Source of the DNA: Halomonas meridiana
GTDB lineage: Bacteria > Pseudomonadota > Gammaproteobacteria > Pseudomonadales > Halomonadaceae
NCBI RefSeq assembly: GCF_009846525.1
Contig: NZ_CP024621.1
Coordinates: 1,798,001-1,862,000 of the forward strand
Reading direction: 5' to 3'
DNA length: 64,000 bases
This document shows positions 18,114 to 28,149 of this stretch, piece by piece. Below the pieces are notes generated by a model. That model did no database searches and was not told the DNA's origin. It saw only the letters and a program-made list of their open reading frames with translations. Numbering within the stretch: the stretch's first letter is position 1; every line of letters starts with the position of its first letter. The position numbers were made by a program, and so were the translations under genes.

Positions 18114-19754
18114 ATGCGACTACTTCGTTGGCTAGTGCCACTGCTCTTGATCATTACGGCGACTTGGCTGGTATCGCTTCCTGGACCATGGCCTTATGCG
18201 GCGATGGTATGCGCTTTGTTGGCAGGAATGACGGCTGTCGTAAGTTCCCTCTATGGCATTTATAACGCGGGTCAGCAACAGTTGGAACGCACTGCGCTAT
18301 TCAAACCCCTGCGTGATTATGGGTCCCTTCGGGCCATGGCGTACCGACTGATGAAGCGTGCCAGCAGTACCGCCATCGCCTCGGCAGAAGTGTCGCACTA
18401 CGCCGACCTGATGGCTCAGCGATTGGGCAAGCAGGAGAGCATGGCGAGCGAGGCGTCCTCAAGTATGAGCGCGATCAACACCGCCATCGTGCAGGTCAGC
18501 GCCAGCGCCTCTCAAGTGGCTGCACTGGCTGAAAGCGCTCGTCAAGCTAGCCACCACAATCATGACGAGCTGACGGATATCATTCAGGACATGACCGACG
18601 TGGCCGAACGCTCCAGCCAAGCATTGGAGATGCTGACGGCGCTCAACGATAAAATCGAGCGGGTGCGGAGTGTCACCTCGATGATCGAAGACATCGCAGA
18701 GCAAACCCACCTGCTCTCCTTGAACGCCTCCATTGAAGCGGCGCGCGCTGGCGAACACGGGCGTGGGTTTGCCGTGGTGGCGGGGGAGGTTCGTAACTTA
18801 GCGATGAAAACCTCTACCGCTACCCAGAGCGTCGATGATCTAGTGAAAGACATGCATCAAAGCGGGCAAAGCGTGGTGGTCACGATGAACGATCTGATGA
18901 CCCGCGTGCGAGAGCGCTCTCAAGGGATGCAGCGTGTCGGCAGCAGCCTAGCGACGATCACGGAAGAGTTCGATCAAGTCGAGCAAGAGATTACCAGCGT
19001 GGCGGAGGCCATGAGCAGCACGAAGGCACACAGCCAGACCGTCGCCGACAGTCTACGGCAGTTGGAAGAGGACGTGGACGAAGGTAATCGCAATATGCAC
19101 GAGCTGGCCTTGCAAGCGCGGGCGCTGATGGATGCTGCCGAAGGCGTCGATGGCGAATTGGCACAGCAGCGATTGCTGGGGCGGCACCAAACGGTATTCA
19201 TGGCCGCCCGCCGTACGGCCGACCGCATTGGCAAGCTGTTCGAAACGGCTATTGCGCAAGGCACATTATCGGAAGCGGCGCTGTTTCAACCCGACTACGC
19301 TGCCATCAGTGGCACCCGTCCGACGCTGTACCATACCGGCTTCGACCGTTTCACCGACCAACAGCTGCCCACGCTACAAGAGCCGCTGCTTAGCGAGCAT
19401 GGTTTGAGCTATGCGATTGCCTGCGACCGCAACGGATACGTGCCGACTCACAACGCTGCAGTGAGCCGCGAACCCACCGGCGACTACGACCACGACCTTA
19501 AGTATTGTCGTAGCAAACGAATTTTCGACGACCCGACTGGCAGTCGCTGCGGTGCGCATGAGAAGCCGCTGTTACTACAAACGTACAAACGCGATACCGG
19601 AGAGATCATGCATGACCTCTCTGTGCCCATCTATGTCAACGGCAAACATTGGGGCGGCTTTCGAGTGGGGTATCAACCCGACAAAGAGACCGCCAAGCCA
19701 GTGAGCGAGGAGCCAGCACTGCCAGCGTCAAACGGCCGCTTGGCGAGGGCGTGA
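18114..19754 (+). CDS. Methyl-accepting chemotaxis protein with C-terminal sensor-like domain
   Basis: 546 residues from ATG at 18114; an in-frame GTG at 18105 is possible. Two N-terminal membrane helices (about 5-22 and 25-45) with almost no periplasmic loop are followed by a coiled-coil signalling domain containing the conserved tip segment RAGEHGRGFAVVAGEVRNLA near 210-230. The last 170 residues form an additional domain (YAIACDRNGYVPTHNAAV, DLSVPIYVNGKHWGGFRVGY) resembling Cache-like pockets but located in the cytoplasm after the signalling hairpin. It probably senses an intracellular ligand and controls CheA. The C-terminus overlaps the convergent exporter gene by 27 bp. Confidence 0.9.
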   Translation: MRLLRWLVPLLLIITATWLVSLPGPWPYAAMVCALLAGMTAVVSSLYGIYNAGQQQLERTALFKPLRDYGSLRAMAYRLMKRASSTAIASAEVSHYADLMAQRLGKQESMASEASSSMSAINTAIVQVSASASQVAALAESARQASHHNHDELTDIIQDMTDVAERSSQALEMLTALNDKIERVRSVTSMIEDIAEQTHLLSLNASIEAARAGEHGRGFAVVAGEVRNLAMKTSTATQSVDDLVKDMHQSGQSVVVTMNDLMTRVRERSQGMQRVGSSLATITEEFDQVEQEITSVAEAMSSTKAHSQTVADSLRQLEEDVDEGNRNMHELALQARALMDAAEGVDGELAQQRLLGRHQTVFMAARRTADRIGKLFETAIAQGTLSEAALFQPDYAAISGTRPTLYHTGFDRFTDQQLPTLQEPLLSEHGLSYAIACDRNGYVPTHNAAVSREPTGDYDHDLKYCRSKRIFDDPTGSRCGAHEKPLLLQTYKRDTGEIMHDLSVPIYVNGKHWGGFRVGYQPDKETAKPVSEEPALPASNGRLARA

Positions 19755-20633
19755 CTGCCAGGATGACCAAGAGTAGAGTGCCAGTCCTGTCCAAATCATT
19801 ACAAAAGTGGCGAGTTGAATCAGGCCCAGCGGCTCACCAAAGATCGTCAGTGCAATCAAAAATTGAATGCTGGGGTTGATGTACATCAAGAATCCCAGCG
19901 TTGCTAAACGTAGACGGCGGGCCGCGCCTGCAAAGGCCATGAGGGGCAGGGCGGTCAAAACGCCACTCACGACGAGAAGCGCAGACATAGGGACATCGTG
20001 CAAGAAGTGCGATGTTCCCTGCCAACTCATCCACGTTAACGCGACCAAGGCCAGAGGAAAAAGCAGCAGCGTTTCCACAAAGAGGCCGGATAAGCCATCC
20101 AACGGAACCTGCTTGCGAAACAAGCCGTAGCTACCAAAGCTCAACGCGAGCAGCAGACTGATCCATGGTAATTCCCCCAGCATGACGAACTGAATGGCAA
20201 TCGCTAGGCTGGCAAGGCCCAGGGCCACCAATTGCAATTTAGCCATCACCTCTCGCAGTACTAACATGCCGAGTGCGACATTCACCAACGGCGTGAGAAA
20301 GTAGCCTAAACTGGCTTGCAGTACCTGCTTACTCTCCACTGCGTAAATATAGATACCCCAGTTGAAGGCGATCAACAACGCACAGGCCAGCACCCGTCCC
20401 AGGCGCTTGGGTTCGATCAATGCCGCTACCACCGGCGGCCAGCGGCGCAGAACACTGATCAATCCGACCAGAAATAGGCATGACCATAAAATCCGATGAA
20501 TCAAGATTTCGAGCGCAGGAATCCCATCGAAGAGAGCAAAAAAGAGCGGAAAACACCCCCACATGGTGTAGGCCGTCAAGCCGAACATAACGCCTTTGAC
20601 CGCTTCAGGGTCTCGTGGAGCGGATGGAAGCAT
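19728..20633 (-). CDS. rarD: RarD-like EamA-family permease
   Basis: 301 residues from ATG at 20633, preceded by GAGG at 6-7 bases. The frame continues upstream to 20714, but that extension would overlap the divergent gene. Ten helices are expected; YTMWGCFPLFFALFDGIPALEILIHRILWS at the N-terminus is the RarD signature of the drug/metabolite transporter superfamily. In E. coli rarD was named for chloramphenicol sensitivity; the natural substrate is unknown. It is divergent from the amidase gene, with starts 73 bp apart that must share a control region. Confidence 0.87.
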   Translation of the reverse strand: MLPSAPRDPEAVKGVMFGLTAYTMWGCFPLFFALFDGIPALEILIHRILWSCLFLVGLISVLRRWPPVVAALIEPKRLGRVLACALLIAFNWGIYIYAVESKQVLQASLGYFLTPLVNVALGMLVLREVMAKLQLVALGLASLAIAIQFVMLGELPWISLLLALSFGSYGLFRKQVPLDGLSGLFVETLLLFPLALVALTWMSWQGTSHFLHDVPMSALLVVSGVLTALPLMAFAGAARRLRLATLGFLMYINPSIQFLIALTIFGEPLGLIQLATFVMIWTGLALYSWSSWQSRPRQAAV

Positions 20634-20705
20634 AGCAGCCTCATTAAGTAAAAATGCTAATCTAGCACACAATTTACAAACACACCGATGCAAAGGAGAC
20701 GCGGC

Positions 20706-21521
20706 ATGAGCCAATTGAAAACCAGCCTAGTGCAGTGCGATTTACGCTGGGAGGATCCGCAAGCCAACCACACACATTTAGAGGCGCTGCTCGGTGAACT
20801 GGATAGCCGTGATACGGACGTGATCGTGCTGCCCGAGATGTTCGCCACTGGCTTTACGATGAACTCCAGAGAAATGGCGCAGCCCATGGCAGACAGCCAG
20901 AGCGTGGCTTGGCTGCAGGCTCAAGCGAAGGCAAGAGGATGCGTCATGACTGGCAGCGTCGCCGTTGTGGATGATGGCCAATATTTCAACCGTATGGTGT
21001 GGGCAACTCCCACTGGGAATGTAAGCTACTACGACAAGCGCCATCTGTTCCGCATGGCTGGTGAGCACGAACGCTATGGCATGGGCAAGCAGCGTCACAT
21101 CGTCGAACTCAACGGATTCAAGCTTCAATTAAGTGTGTGTTATGACCTGCGTTTTCCCGTTTGGATGCGCCAGCAGCCAGCAGAAGGAGAGCATTTCGAG
21201 TATGATGCCATCCTGTGCGTGGCTAATTGGCCCGCTCCTCGGCGGCATCCGTGGCGTACGTTGCTACAGGCGCGCGCGGTGGAAAACCTCGCTTACGTGG
21301 TGGGCGTTAACCGCGTGGGTGAAGATGCCAAGGGGCTGGCCTATAGCGGCGACTCCATGCTGGTCGATTTCAAAGGGGAACCGCTGATCGACCATCCCGC
21401 CCATACTCCGTTTATTGAAACGGGGACGTTAGATAAAACGGAACTCGATGCCTTTCGTGACAAATTTCCTGCCTGGCAAGATGCCGACCGCTTTTCGTTG
21501 CTGCCAGGAGTGGGGCAATAA
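20706..21521 (+). CDS. Carbon-nitrogen hydrolase, omega-amidase (YafV/Nit2-like)
   Basis: 271 residues from ATG at 20706, with AAAGGAG (20692-20698) 7 bases upstream. Nitrilase-superfamily catalytic residues are visible: Glu in LPEMFATGF near 42, Lys in YDKRHLFRMAGEHERY near 110 and Cys in LSVCYDLRFPVWMR near 145. This matches omega-amidases that hydrolyse 2-oxoglutaramate or 2-oxosuccinamate formed by glutamine/asparagine transaminases, a metabolite-repair role. The stop overlaps the rsuA start by 1 bp (TAATG), suggesting co-translation. Confidence 0.9.
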   Translation: MSQLKTSLVQCDLRWEDPQANHTHLEALLGELDSRDTDVIVLPEMFATGFTMNSREMAQPMADSQSVAWLQAQAKARGCVMTGSVAVVDDGQYFNRMVWATPTGNVSYYDKRHLFRMAGEHERYGMGKQRHIVELNGFKLQLSVCYDLRFPVWMRQQPAEGEHFEYDAILCVANWPAPRRHPWRTLLQARAVENLAYVVGVNRVGEDAKGLAYSGDSMLVDFKGEPLIDHPAHTPFIETGTLDKTELDAFRDKFPAWQDADRFSLLPGVGQ

Positions 21522-22225
21522 TGCGCCTTGATCGTTTTTTAAGTGAGACCACACCGCTAACCCGCAGCCTAGCAAAACGTGCGCTTAAAAACGGTGAAGT
21601 GACGCTCAATGGCGAACCGATCAAACAGGCGGCCACCCAGGTAGATACCGGGAATGACGAAGTGAAACTCAATGGCGAACGGCTCGCCTTAGTGGGACTT
21701 CGCTACGTGATGATGCATAAACCGGTAGACGTGGAGTGTACTGCTCGTCGGGGGCTCTACCCACGAGTCATCGACATTATCGACTTACCGAAAGTGGAGC
21801 GGCTGCAGCCCGTAGGGCGTTTAGATGTGGATACTACCGGCCTGTTACTACTGACCGATGACGGCCAGTGGTCTCACCGAGTGACCTCGCCACGCCACCG
21901 CTGTGCCAAAGTCTACATAGCGGAGTTGGCCGAGCCGATGGAAGGTGAGGCCGCACAGTGGGCGGTAGATCAAGTCGCGCAAGGCATACTCTTGGACGGT
22001 GAAGAAACGCCGACACAGCCTGCCACGCTGCGATTTGTGACCCCACAGCAGGCAGAGCTGACCATTACGGAAGGGCGTTACCATCAGGTGAAACGAATGT
22101 TCGCTGCTTTAGGCAACCACGTGAATGCGTTGCACCGCCGCTCGATTGGCGATGTGGTACTGCCTGATGATTTGGCCCCAGGTGAGTGGCGGGAGCTGAC
22201 GGCAGAAGAGATTGCCAGCTTTTAA
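21521..22225 (+). CDS. rsuA: 16S rRNA pseudouridine(516) synthase
   Basis: 234 residues. An N-terminal S4-like RNA-binding domain (MRLDRFLSETTPLTRSLAKR, residues 1-60) is followed by the RsuA catalytic domain with GRLDVDTTGLLLLTDDG near 95-112, whose Asp is the catalytic residue, and SEGRYHQVKRMFAALGNHV-like text (TEGRYHQVKRMFAALGNHV) near 185-203. It isomerises U516 in helix 18 of 16S rRNA. It is coupled to the amidase gene and followed by a good terminator at 22244. Confidence 0.95.
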   Translation: MRLDRFLSETTPLTRSLAKRALKNGEVTLNGEPIKQAATQVDTGNDEVKLNGERLALVGLRYVMMHKPVDVECTARRGLYPRVIDIIDLPKVERLQPVGRLDVDTTGLLLLTDDGQWSHRVTSPRHRCAKVYIAELAEPMEGEAAQWAVDQVAQGILLDGEETPTQPATLRFVTPQQAELTITEGRYHQVKRMFAALGNHVNALHRRSIGDVVLPDDLAPGEWRELTAEEIASF

Positions 22226-22243
22226 GCGCTGATGATCCTCAAT

Positions 22244-22280
22244 ACGCCGCCTTGGACGCTATATCCAGAGCGGCGTTTTT
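22244..22280 (+). terminator. Rho-independent terminator after rsuA
   Basis: ACGCCGC (22244-22250) pairs with GCGGCGT (22270-22276), followed by TTTTT. It lies 18 bp past the rsuA stop. The rest of the interval up to 22386 shows nothing else. Confidence 0.75.
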
Positions 22281-22385
22281 GTAGCGAAGTAGGTCCTCAT
22301 ATTTATACCGTTATCTTGTATCCATCACTTTCGATTTGCCCACCCGAGTCATATTGACCCAACCGAAAATAAGTGAGGCAGAAAC

Positions 22386-23978
22386 CTAGTGCAGATGTGC
22401 GGCTTCGATCAGCGCTTTGGTGTAGGCATGCTGAGGAGCGGCGAGCACTTCTAGACAGTTGCCTTGCTCCACCACGTCGCCATCTTTGAGCACCATGATG
22501 CGGTGAGCCATGGCGCGCACAACGGCAAGATCGTGGCTGATAAACAGATAGCTAAGCTGGCGGCGTGCCTGTAGCTCTCGCAGCAAGATCACCAACTGCT
22601 TTTGCACGGTGCGGTCAAGGGCAGAGGTGGGCTCATCAAGTACCAGAAGCTCTGGCTCCAAAATAATTGCCCGCGCCACGGCAATGCGCTGGCGCTGTCC
22701 GCCAGAAAACTCGTGAGGGTAACGAGCCGCGCAGCTCTCCGGTAAACCTACTTCACGCAGGGTGCGATGTACGCGTTCAGCGATGTTTGTCTCGTCTAAA
22801 GCGGGGAAGTGAAAGCGTAGCCCCTCACTGACGATATCGAACACCGGCATACGCGGCGAGAGAGCGCCATAAGGGTCCTGAAACACCATTTGAAAACGGT
22901 GGCGCTGACGTCGAAGCGCATCGCCAGAGAGCTGACTCAATGGCGTATCGCCCAGCTGCGCGTCGCCCTGGCTTGCCACCAAACGCATGATGGCGGAAGC
23001 GAGGGTCGTTTTGCCGGACCCGGACTCTCCGACGATGCCTAGCGTTTCACCCGGTGCAATGGTCAGATCAGTGGCCTTCAACGCGTCAAAGGCAGGCGGT
23101 TGACGTTGAAACAGTCGCGTTTTGGGCCGTGGGAAGCTCACGCGAAGCTGCCGTGTGGTCAACAAGGGCATCGTATTCGCAGGTTCTGCGGGTCGGCCTT
23201 CGGGCTCGGCGGCAATCAGCGCTTTCGTGTAGTCACTTTGTGGTTGGCTGAAGACCTGAGCAACGCTGCCGGTTTCTTGCACCTTGCCTTGGTACATCAC
23301 GCAGACACGGTCGGCATGGCGGCGGACGAGGTTCAGGTCGTGGCTGATCAGCAGTACCCCCATGCCATGGTGGTCGCGCAGCTCTTTCAAGAGCGCAAGA
23401 ATGTCTTGCTGCACGGTGACATCGAGTGCCGTGGTAGGCTCATCGGCAATCAATAGGGCGGGGTTGTTGGCAATGGCCATGGCGATCATCACTCGCTGGC
23501 GCTGACCGCCAGACAGTTGATGGGGCCATGCATCCAGCAACTCCTCGGAGCGAGGGAGTTTGACTTGTTCCAAAAGCGTTTTGGCTCTCTGCCGCGCCGC
23601 TTGCTCGGTTAAGCCTTGATGCAATCGAAGAGTTTCGCCAATTTGTTTGCCGATGCGATGCAGCGGGTTGAGCGATGTCATGGGCTCTTGAAAAATGAAG
23701 CCCACCCGGTTGCCGCGAATGCCGTTCCAGTCACGTTTGCCCAGCGTGGAGAGGTCGCGACCTTCCAGCCAGCGTTGGCCGCGCACCTGTGCATTGCTGG
23801 GCAATAGATCGATAGCCCCCAGCGCAGAAACCGATTTGCCCGAGCCAGATTCTCCTACAATGGCCAGCGTTTCACCCGCCCTCACTGAGAGCGATAGGCG
23901 GTCTACGACGGTTTTGCCGTCGAAGGCCACCGTTAGCTCATCGAGCTGGAGGAGCGGTTTGGCAGTGGAGTCAGACAT
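22386..23978 (-). CDS. yejF: Peptide ABC transporter ATP-binding protein (fused double NBD)
   Basis: 530 residues with two ABC cassettes: Walker [14 protein letters not shown] near 38, signature [15 protein letters not shown] near 160 and Walker [13 protein letters not shown]; then [13 protein letters not shown] near 318, [15 protein letters not shown] near 430 and [12 protein letters not shown]. This tandem arrangement is typical of YejF, the ATPase of the YejABEF microcin C/peptide importer. The ATG overlaps the yejE stop by 8 bp. Last gene of the leftward yej operon. Confidence 0.95.
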   Translation of the reverse strand: MSDSTAKPLLQLDELTVAFDGKTVVDRLSLSVRAGETLAIVGESGSGKSVSALGAIDLLPSNAQVRGQRWLEGRDLSTLGKRDWNGIRGNRVGFIFQEPMTSLNPLHRIGKQIGETLRLHQGLTEQAARQRAKTLLEQVKLPRSEELLDAWPHQLSGGQRQRVMIAMAIANNPALLIADEPTTALDVTVQQDILALLKELRDHHGMGVLLISHDLNLVRRHADRVCVMYQGKVQETGSVAQVFSQPQSDYTKALIAAEPEGRPAEPANTMPLLTTRQLRVSFPRPKTRLFQRQPPAFDALKATDLTIAPGETLGIVGESGSGKTTLASAIMRLVASQGDAQLGDTPLSQLSGDALRRQRHRFQMVFQDPYGALSPRMPVFDIVSEGLRFHFPALDETNIAERVHRTLREVGLPESCAARYPHEFSGGQRQRIAVARAIILEPELLVLDEPTSALDRTVQKQLVILLRELQARRQLSYLFISHDLAVVRAMAHRIMVLKDGDVVEQGNCLEVLAAPQHAYTKALIEAAHLH

Positions 23979-25044
23979 GGGTGGCTTCCTGGGCAGTGGT
24001 AGAGCGCTGCTTGACGTGGCGCGGGTCGAAGGCGTCGCGTAGTCCTTCGCCGATGAAGACCAGCAGAGACAGCATGATGGCCAAGGTCATGAAAGCGGTA
24101 ATCCCCAACCAAGGAGCATGCAGGTTATTCTTGCCTTGAGCCGCTAGCTCGCCTAGCGACGGTGACCCCGGTGGCAGGCCGAAGCCTAGAAAGTCCAGCG
24201 CCGTCAGGGTGCCAATCGCGCCGGTAAAAATGAACGGAATGAACGTCAATGTGGCCACCATGGCGTTGGGTAATACGTGTCGCCACATGATCAATCGAGA
24301 GGGCAGGCCCATGGCTTTGGCGGCGCGAACGTACTCCAAGTTACGGGCGCGCAGAAATTCGGCGCGCACGATATCCACGAGCCCCAGCCAGGAAAAGAGC
24401 AGCATGATGCCTAACAGCCACCAAAAGCCCGGCTGCACGAAGCTCGCCAGAATAATCAACAAAAACAGTACCGGCAGGCCAGACCATACTTCGGTGATCC
24501 GCTGGCCGATCAAGTCAACTTTGCCGCCAAAATAGCCCTGCACACCGCCCGCGAAGACACCAATCACCAACGATCCTGCCGTCAATACCAATGCAAACGC
24601 GACGGAAAGTCTGAAACCATAGATCACTCGGGCTAGCACGTCGCGGCCTTGATCATCGGTACCCAGCCAGTGGCGATGGTCAGGCGGCTCTGGTGAAGGC
24701 CGCGTCATCTGCATGTCCAAGGTTTGATAAGAGAACGGAATGATGGGCCACAGTGCCCAGCCGTGTTCGCTAATTTGCTGCTGAATGAAGGGGTCCAGGT
24801 AATCGGTGCGGGTCGGTAGAAAGCCGCCAAACTCCGTTTCTGGATACTCCACCAACAGCGGCACATACCACTGGCCGTCATACTGCATGACGATAGGTTT
24901 ATCGTTGGCGATCAGCTCGGCAAAGAGGCTAACGAGAAACAAAACGCCGAACAGCCACAAAGAGACGCGAGCGCGGCGATTGTCTCGAAACGCGGCGAGG
25001 CGGCGCCGCGTGATGGGCGAAAGGCGTGAAGTGATCGCGTGCAT
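23971..25044 (-). CDS. yejE: Peptide ABC transporter permease
   Basis: 357 residues from ATG at 25044, chosen because GGGAG lies 8 bases upstream; the frame is open to 25065. It has five to six helices, a long periplasmic loop after helix 1 (DKPIVMQYDGQWYVPLLVEYPETEFGG) characteristic of YejE, and the BPD permease loop EYVRAAKAMGLPSRLIMWRHVLPNA near 240-265 that contacts the ATPase. It lies 1 bp downstream of yejB and overlaps yejF. Together they form the inner-membrane channel for peptides. Confidence 0.94.
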   Translation of the reverse strand: MHAITSRLSPITRRRLAAFRDNRRARVSLWLFGVLFLVSLFAELIANDKPIVMQYDGQWYVPLLVEYPETEFGGFLPTRTDYLDPFIQQQISEHGWALWPIIPFSYQTLDMQMTRPSPEPPDHRHWLGTDDQGRDVLARVIYGFRLSVAFALVLTAGSLVIGVFAGGVQGYFGGKVDLIGQRITEVWSGLPVLFLLIILASFVQPGFWWLLGIMLLFSWLGLVDIVRAEFLRARNLEYVRAAKAMGLPSRLIMWRHVLPNAMVATLTFIPFIFTGAIGTLTALDFLGFGLPPGSPSLGELAAQGKNNLHAPWLGITAFMTLAIMLSLLVFIGEGLRDAFDPRHVKQRSTTAQEATHV

Positions 25045-25045
25045 A

Positions 25046-26119
25046 TCAAGACTCCCTCGACGCAAAATCGATACGTGGGTCGACCCAGACGTAGGTCAAA
25101 TCCGATACCAGCTTGAGCAAAAGGCCGATCACGGTGTAGAGGAAGAGCGTGCCGAAAATGACCGGATAGTCGCGTTGCATGACTGCTTCAAAGCCCAGCA
25201 GGCCCAGGCCATCCAGTGAGAAGATCACCTCGATCAGCAGCGCGCCGGTGAAGAAAATACCAATCATGGCAGAAGGCAGCCCCGCGATGATGATCAGCAT
25301 GGCGTTGCGGAACACGTGGCCGTATAACACGCGCTGCTCATCGGCGCCCTTGGCGCGGGCGGTCAGCACATACTGTTTGTGTATTTCGTCAAGAAAGCTG
25401 TTTTTGGTTAGCATCGTCAGCGTGGCAAAGCTGCCAATCGAGGCCGCGATGACGGGAAGGGTGATATGCCAAAAGTAGTCCTTTACCTTTCCCCAGGTAG
25501 AGAGCTCGGCAAAGTCGGGCGAGGTCAGCCCGCGCAGCGGGAACCAGTCCAAGTAGGTGCCTCCGGCAAATAGGACGATCAGTAGAATGGCGAATAGGAA
25601 GCCGGGGATGGCGTAGCCCACGATCACCAGTCCAGATGTCCAGACGTCGAACCGTGAGCCGTGGCGCAGGGCTTTGCGGATGCCCAAAGGAATGGAAATC
25701 AGATAGACCAGTAAGGTGGTCCACAGGCCGAGAGAAACCGAGACGGGCAGACGCTCGATCATGAGCTCGATCACCGGTCTATCACGAAAGAAGCTGGTGC
25801 CAAAATCGAAGGTTAGGTAGTCAGCCATCATACCGATGAAGCGTTCGTGGGCGGGTTTATCGAAACCAAACTGCTGCTCTAGCTGCTCGATGAAGCGTGG
25901 ATCGATGCCCCGTGCGCCTCGCGAGTCATCATTGACCTGGACATCCGCACCGCCCATGTCCAGCCGCGTGCTGGCCATGGCGTTGGCACCTTCGAAGCGC
26001 GCCAGCATTTGATCGATCGGCCCGCCTGGGGCGGCTTGGACAATCATGAAGTTGAGCAGCATGATGCCGAGCAGCGTCGGAATCATCAGTAGCAGTCGGC
26101 GTAAGGTGTAACGTGCCAC
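25046..26119 (-). CDS. yejB: Peptide ABC transporter permease
   Basis: 357 residues from GTG at 26119, which gives the homologous N-terminus [19 protein letters not shown] and has GGAG 6 bases upstream; an earlier in-frame GTG at 26131 has none. It matches E. coli YejB closely along its length ([53 protein letters not shown]). Helices are at the N-terminus and from about residue 130 onward. The EAA loop is [24 protein letters not shown]. It follows the broken yejA by about 100 bp. Confidence 0.95.
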   Translation of the reverse strand: MARYTLRRLLLMIPTLLGIMLLNFMIVQAAPGGPIDQMLARFEGANAMASTRLDMGGADVQVNDDSRGARGIDPRFIEQLEQQFGFDKPAHERFIGMMADYLTFDFGTSFFRDRPVIELMIERLPVSVSLGLWTTLLVYLISIPLGIRKALRHGSRFDVWTSGLVIVGYAIPGFLFAILLIVLFAGGTYLDWFPLRGLTSPDFAELSTWGKVKDYFWHITLPVIAASIGSFATLTMLTKNSFLDEIHKQYVLTARAKGADEQRVLYGHVFRNAMLIIIAGLPSAMIGIFFTGALLIEVIFSLDGLGLLGFEAVMQRDYPVIFGTLFLYTVIGLLLKLVSDLTYVWVDPRIDFASRES

Positions 26120-26219
26120 AGCGCACTCCACGAAAGGATGACAACGAGCAGTGGTTGTCAGTAATGGTTGTCAGCGATCGATATCAGCGTTCATGCCAAG
26201 CGTCCAACCGCGCGATTCC

Positions 26220-28081
26220 CTAACGACGGCGGAGACGTTGCTGCAGTGCTGCTTCGCGTTCGGTATCTACCCACCACGCATCGAGGTCCATGGCGTAGTC
26301 AGGAAAAGGCTCGGGATAGCCAAATTTATCCCACACGGCGATACGTGTCTCGCCAGAGTGGTAGTGTGGAATGACATAAAAGCCCCAGCGCAGCACGCGG
26401 TCAAGGGCGCGCGTTGCAGTATCCAGCGACTCCCGGTCATCCGCGCGGATAAGGTCTTCCACCAGCGCATCCACGGCAGGGTGGGAAAGAGCCATACGGT
26501 TACGGCTCTGGGGCGCTTCGGCAGCGGCGCTGGTCCAATAATCACGCTGCTCGTTACCAGGGTTGTTGGATTGCGGGAAATGGCTGATGACCATGTCGTA
26601 GTCGTAATCCCGCACCCGGTTGAGGTACTGGTTGATATCGACGATCCGCATGGAGGTCTGAATGCCCAGGCGCGCCATGTTGCGTAACATCGGCTGGACC
26701 ACGCGCTCCAGCCCGGCGTCATACAGCAGCACTTCGAGCGAGAGTGGACGCCCCGCATCGCTCACCAGCACGCCATCCTCGACCCGATAGCCCGCTTCGC
26801 GCAGCAGCTCCAACGCCAGTCGAAGGCGCTCACGCAACTCGGTAGGGTGTTCGATAGGCAGGGGGCGGTAAAGAGTCGATCCGATTGGTGCGACGCCAAT
26901 AGCTCGTCACGGTAGGGTTCCAGCAGTGCCAGCTCCTCCTCGGAGGGCTTGCCGACCGCCTCCATTTCGGAGTTTTGAAAGAAGCTCTCGGTGCGAGCGT
27001 AGGTATCATAGAAAATGTTGGTATTGAGCCAGGGAAAGTCGAAGGTCAGGCTTAGGGCTTCCCGCACGCGGGGATCCTGGAATTTTTCTTTACGCAGGTT
27101 GAACACGAACGCTTGCATCATCGACGGGTTGACGTCTGGCACGGTGATGCGTTTTATCAGCCCGTCTCGGTAAGCAGGAAAGTCGTAACCAATCGCCCAC
27201 GTCGCGGCACGCGCATCGATACGGAAGTCGGTTAGCCCCGCTTTGAAGGCCTCCCAGGCGATATCTCGATCCCGGTAGTATTCATATACCACGCGGTCGA
27301 TGTTGTAACGCCCGACGTTAACGGGCAGGTCTTTGCCCCAGTAGTCGTCGTCACGCTGATAGACGATCCGGCGTCCCGGGTCGACCTCGCTAATTCGGTA
27401 AGGGCCAGAGCCGGGATGGGCGGCCAGCGTCGGGGTGCTAAAATCACGCGGTTCCCAATAATGGCGGGGCAGAATGGGTAGCTGTGCGACGATTAGTGGC
27501 AGCTCGCGAGACTCGGTGTCGTTAAACTCGAAGCGCACCTGATGCTCGTTTAGCGCGATGGCTTTTTCGACGCCTGCATAGTAACTGGCATAGAACGGAT
27601 TGCCCTGTTCGCGAAGGAGATCAAAGGTAAACACCACATCGTACGCTGTGAGGGGCTCTCCATCCTGAAAGCGTGCCTGTTCGCGCAGGTCGAACTCCAT
27701 CCAGCGCCGCTCGGGGTCTAGGCGCACACCTTCCGCGACCAGCCCGTAAAGGCTGAATGGCTCGTTGGGGTTGCTGGCCATCAGCGTGTCGTAGATTTGC
27801 GAAATGCCAGTGGCCGGTGTGCCGCGGATGATGAAGGGGTTGGTCGAATCGAAGCTGCCGCCCACGGCAGTGTGCGTGATGGAACCGCCTTTGGGCGCCT
27901 GCGGGTTGACGTGGGGGAAGTAAGCGAAATCGTCAGGCAGCGCCGGGCTATCGTAGAGCGATAGCCCATGCACGGTCTCGATGGAGGGGGCGGCCCTCTC
28001 GTCCGAGGCCCATAGCGAGCAGCTCAGCAGCAGAGCGCTGATCAGTAACACCGTATTCTTAAGCATGACGCTGCGTGCCAT
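26220..28081 (-). pseudogene. yejA: YejA-type peptide-binding protein, disrupted by a frameshift
   Basis: The intact protein would have about 620 residues. The upstream frame runs from ATG at 28081 (AGGAAG 8 bases before; signal peptide MLKNTVLLISALLLSCSLWA) through SBP_bac_5 family motifs to LLEPYRDELLASHQSDRLFTAP. It then loses homology and stops at 26762. The remainder, LPIEHPTELRERLRLALELL to the C-terminus, continues in another frame and ends at 26220. The frames meet at a run of five G on the plus strand (26861-26865); one more base would restore a full reading frame. This is either a recent inactivating deletion or a sequencing/assembly error in a homopolymer. The other yej genes look intact. 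Confidence 0.85.
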
Positions 28082-28149
28082 CGGTAAACTTCCTGTTGTA
28101 ACCCTGACTCGTCGTGATACCACCCTAATACGGATTGTTGCCGTCTCTG

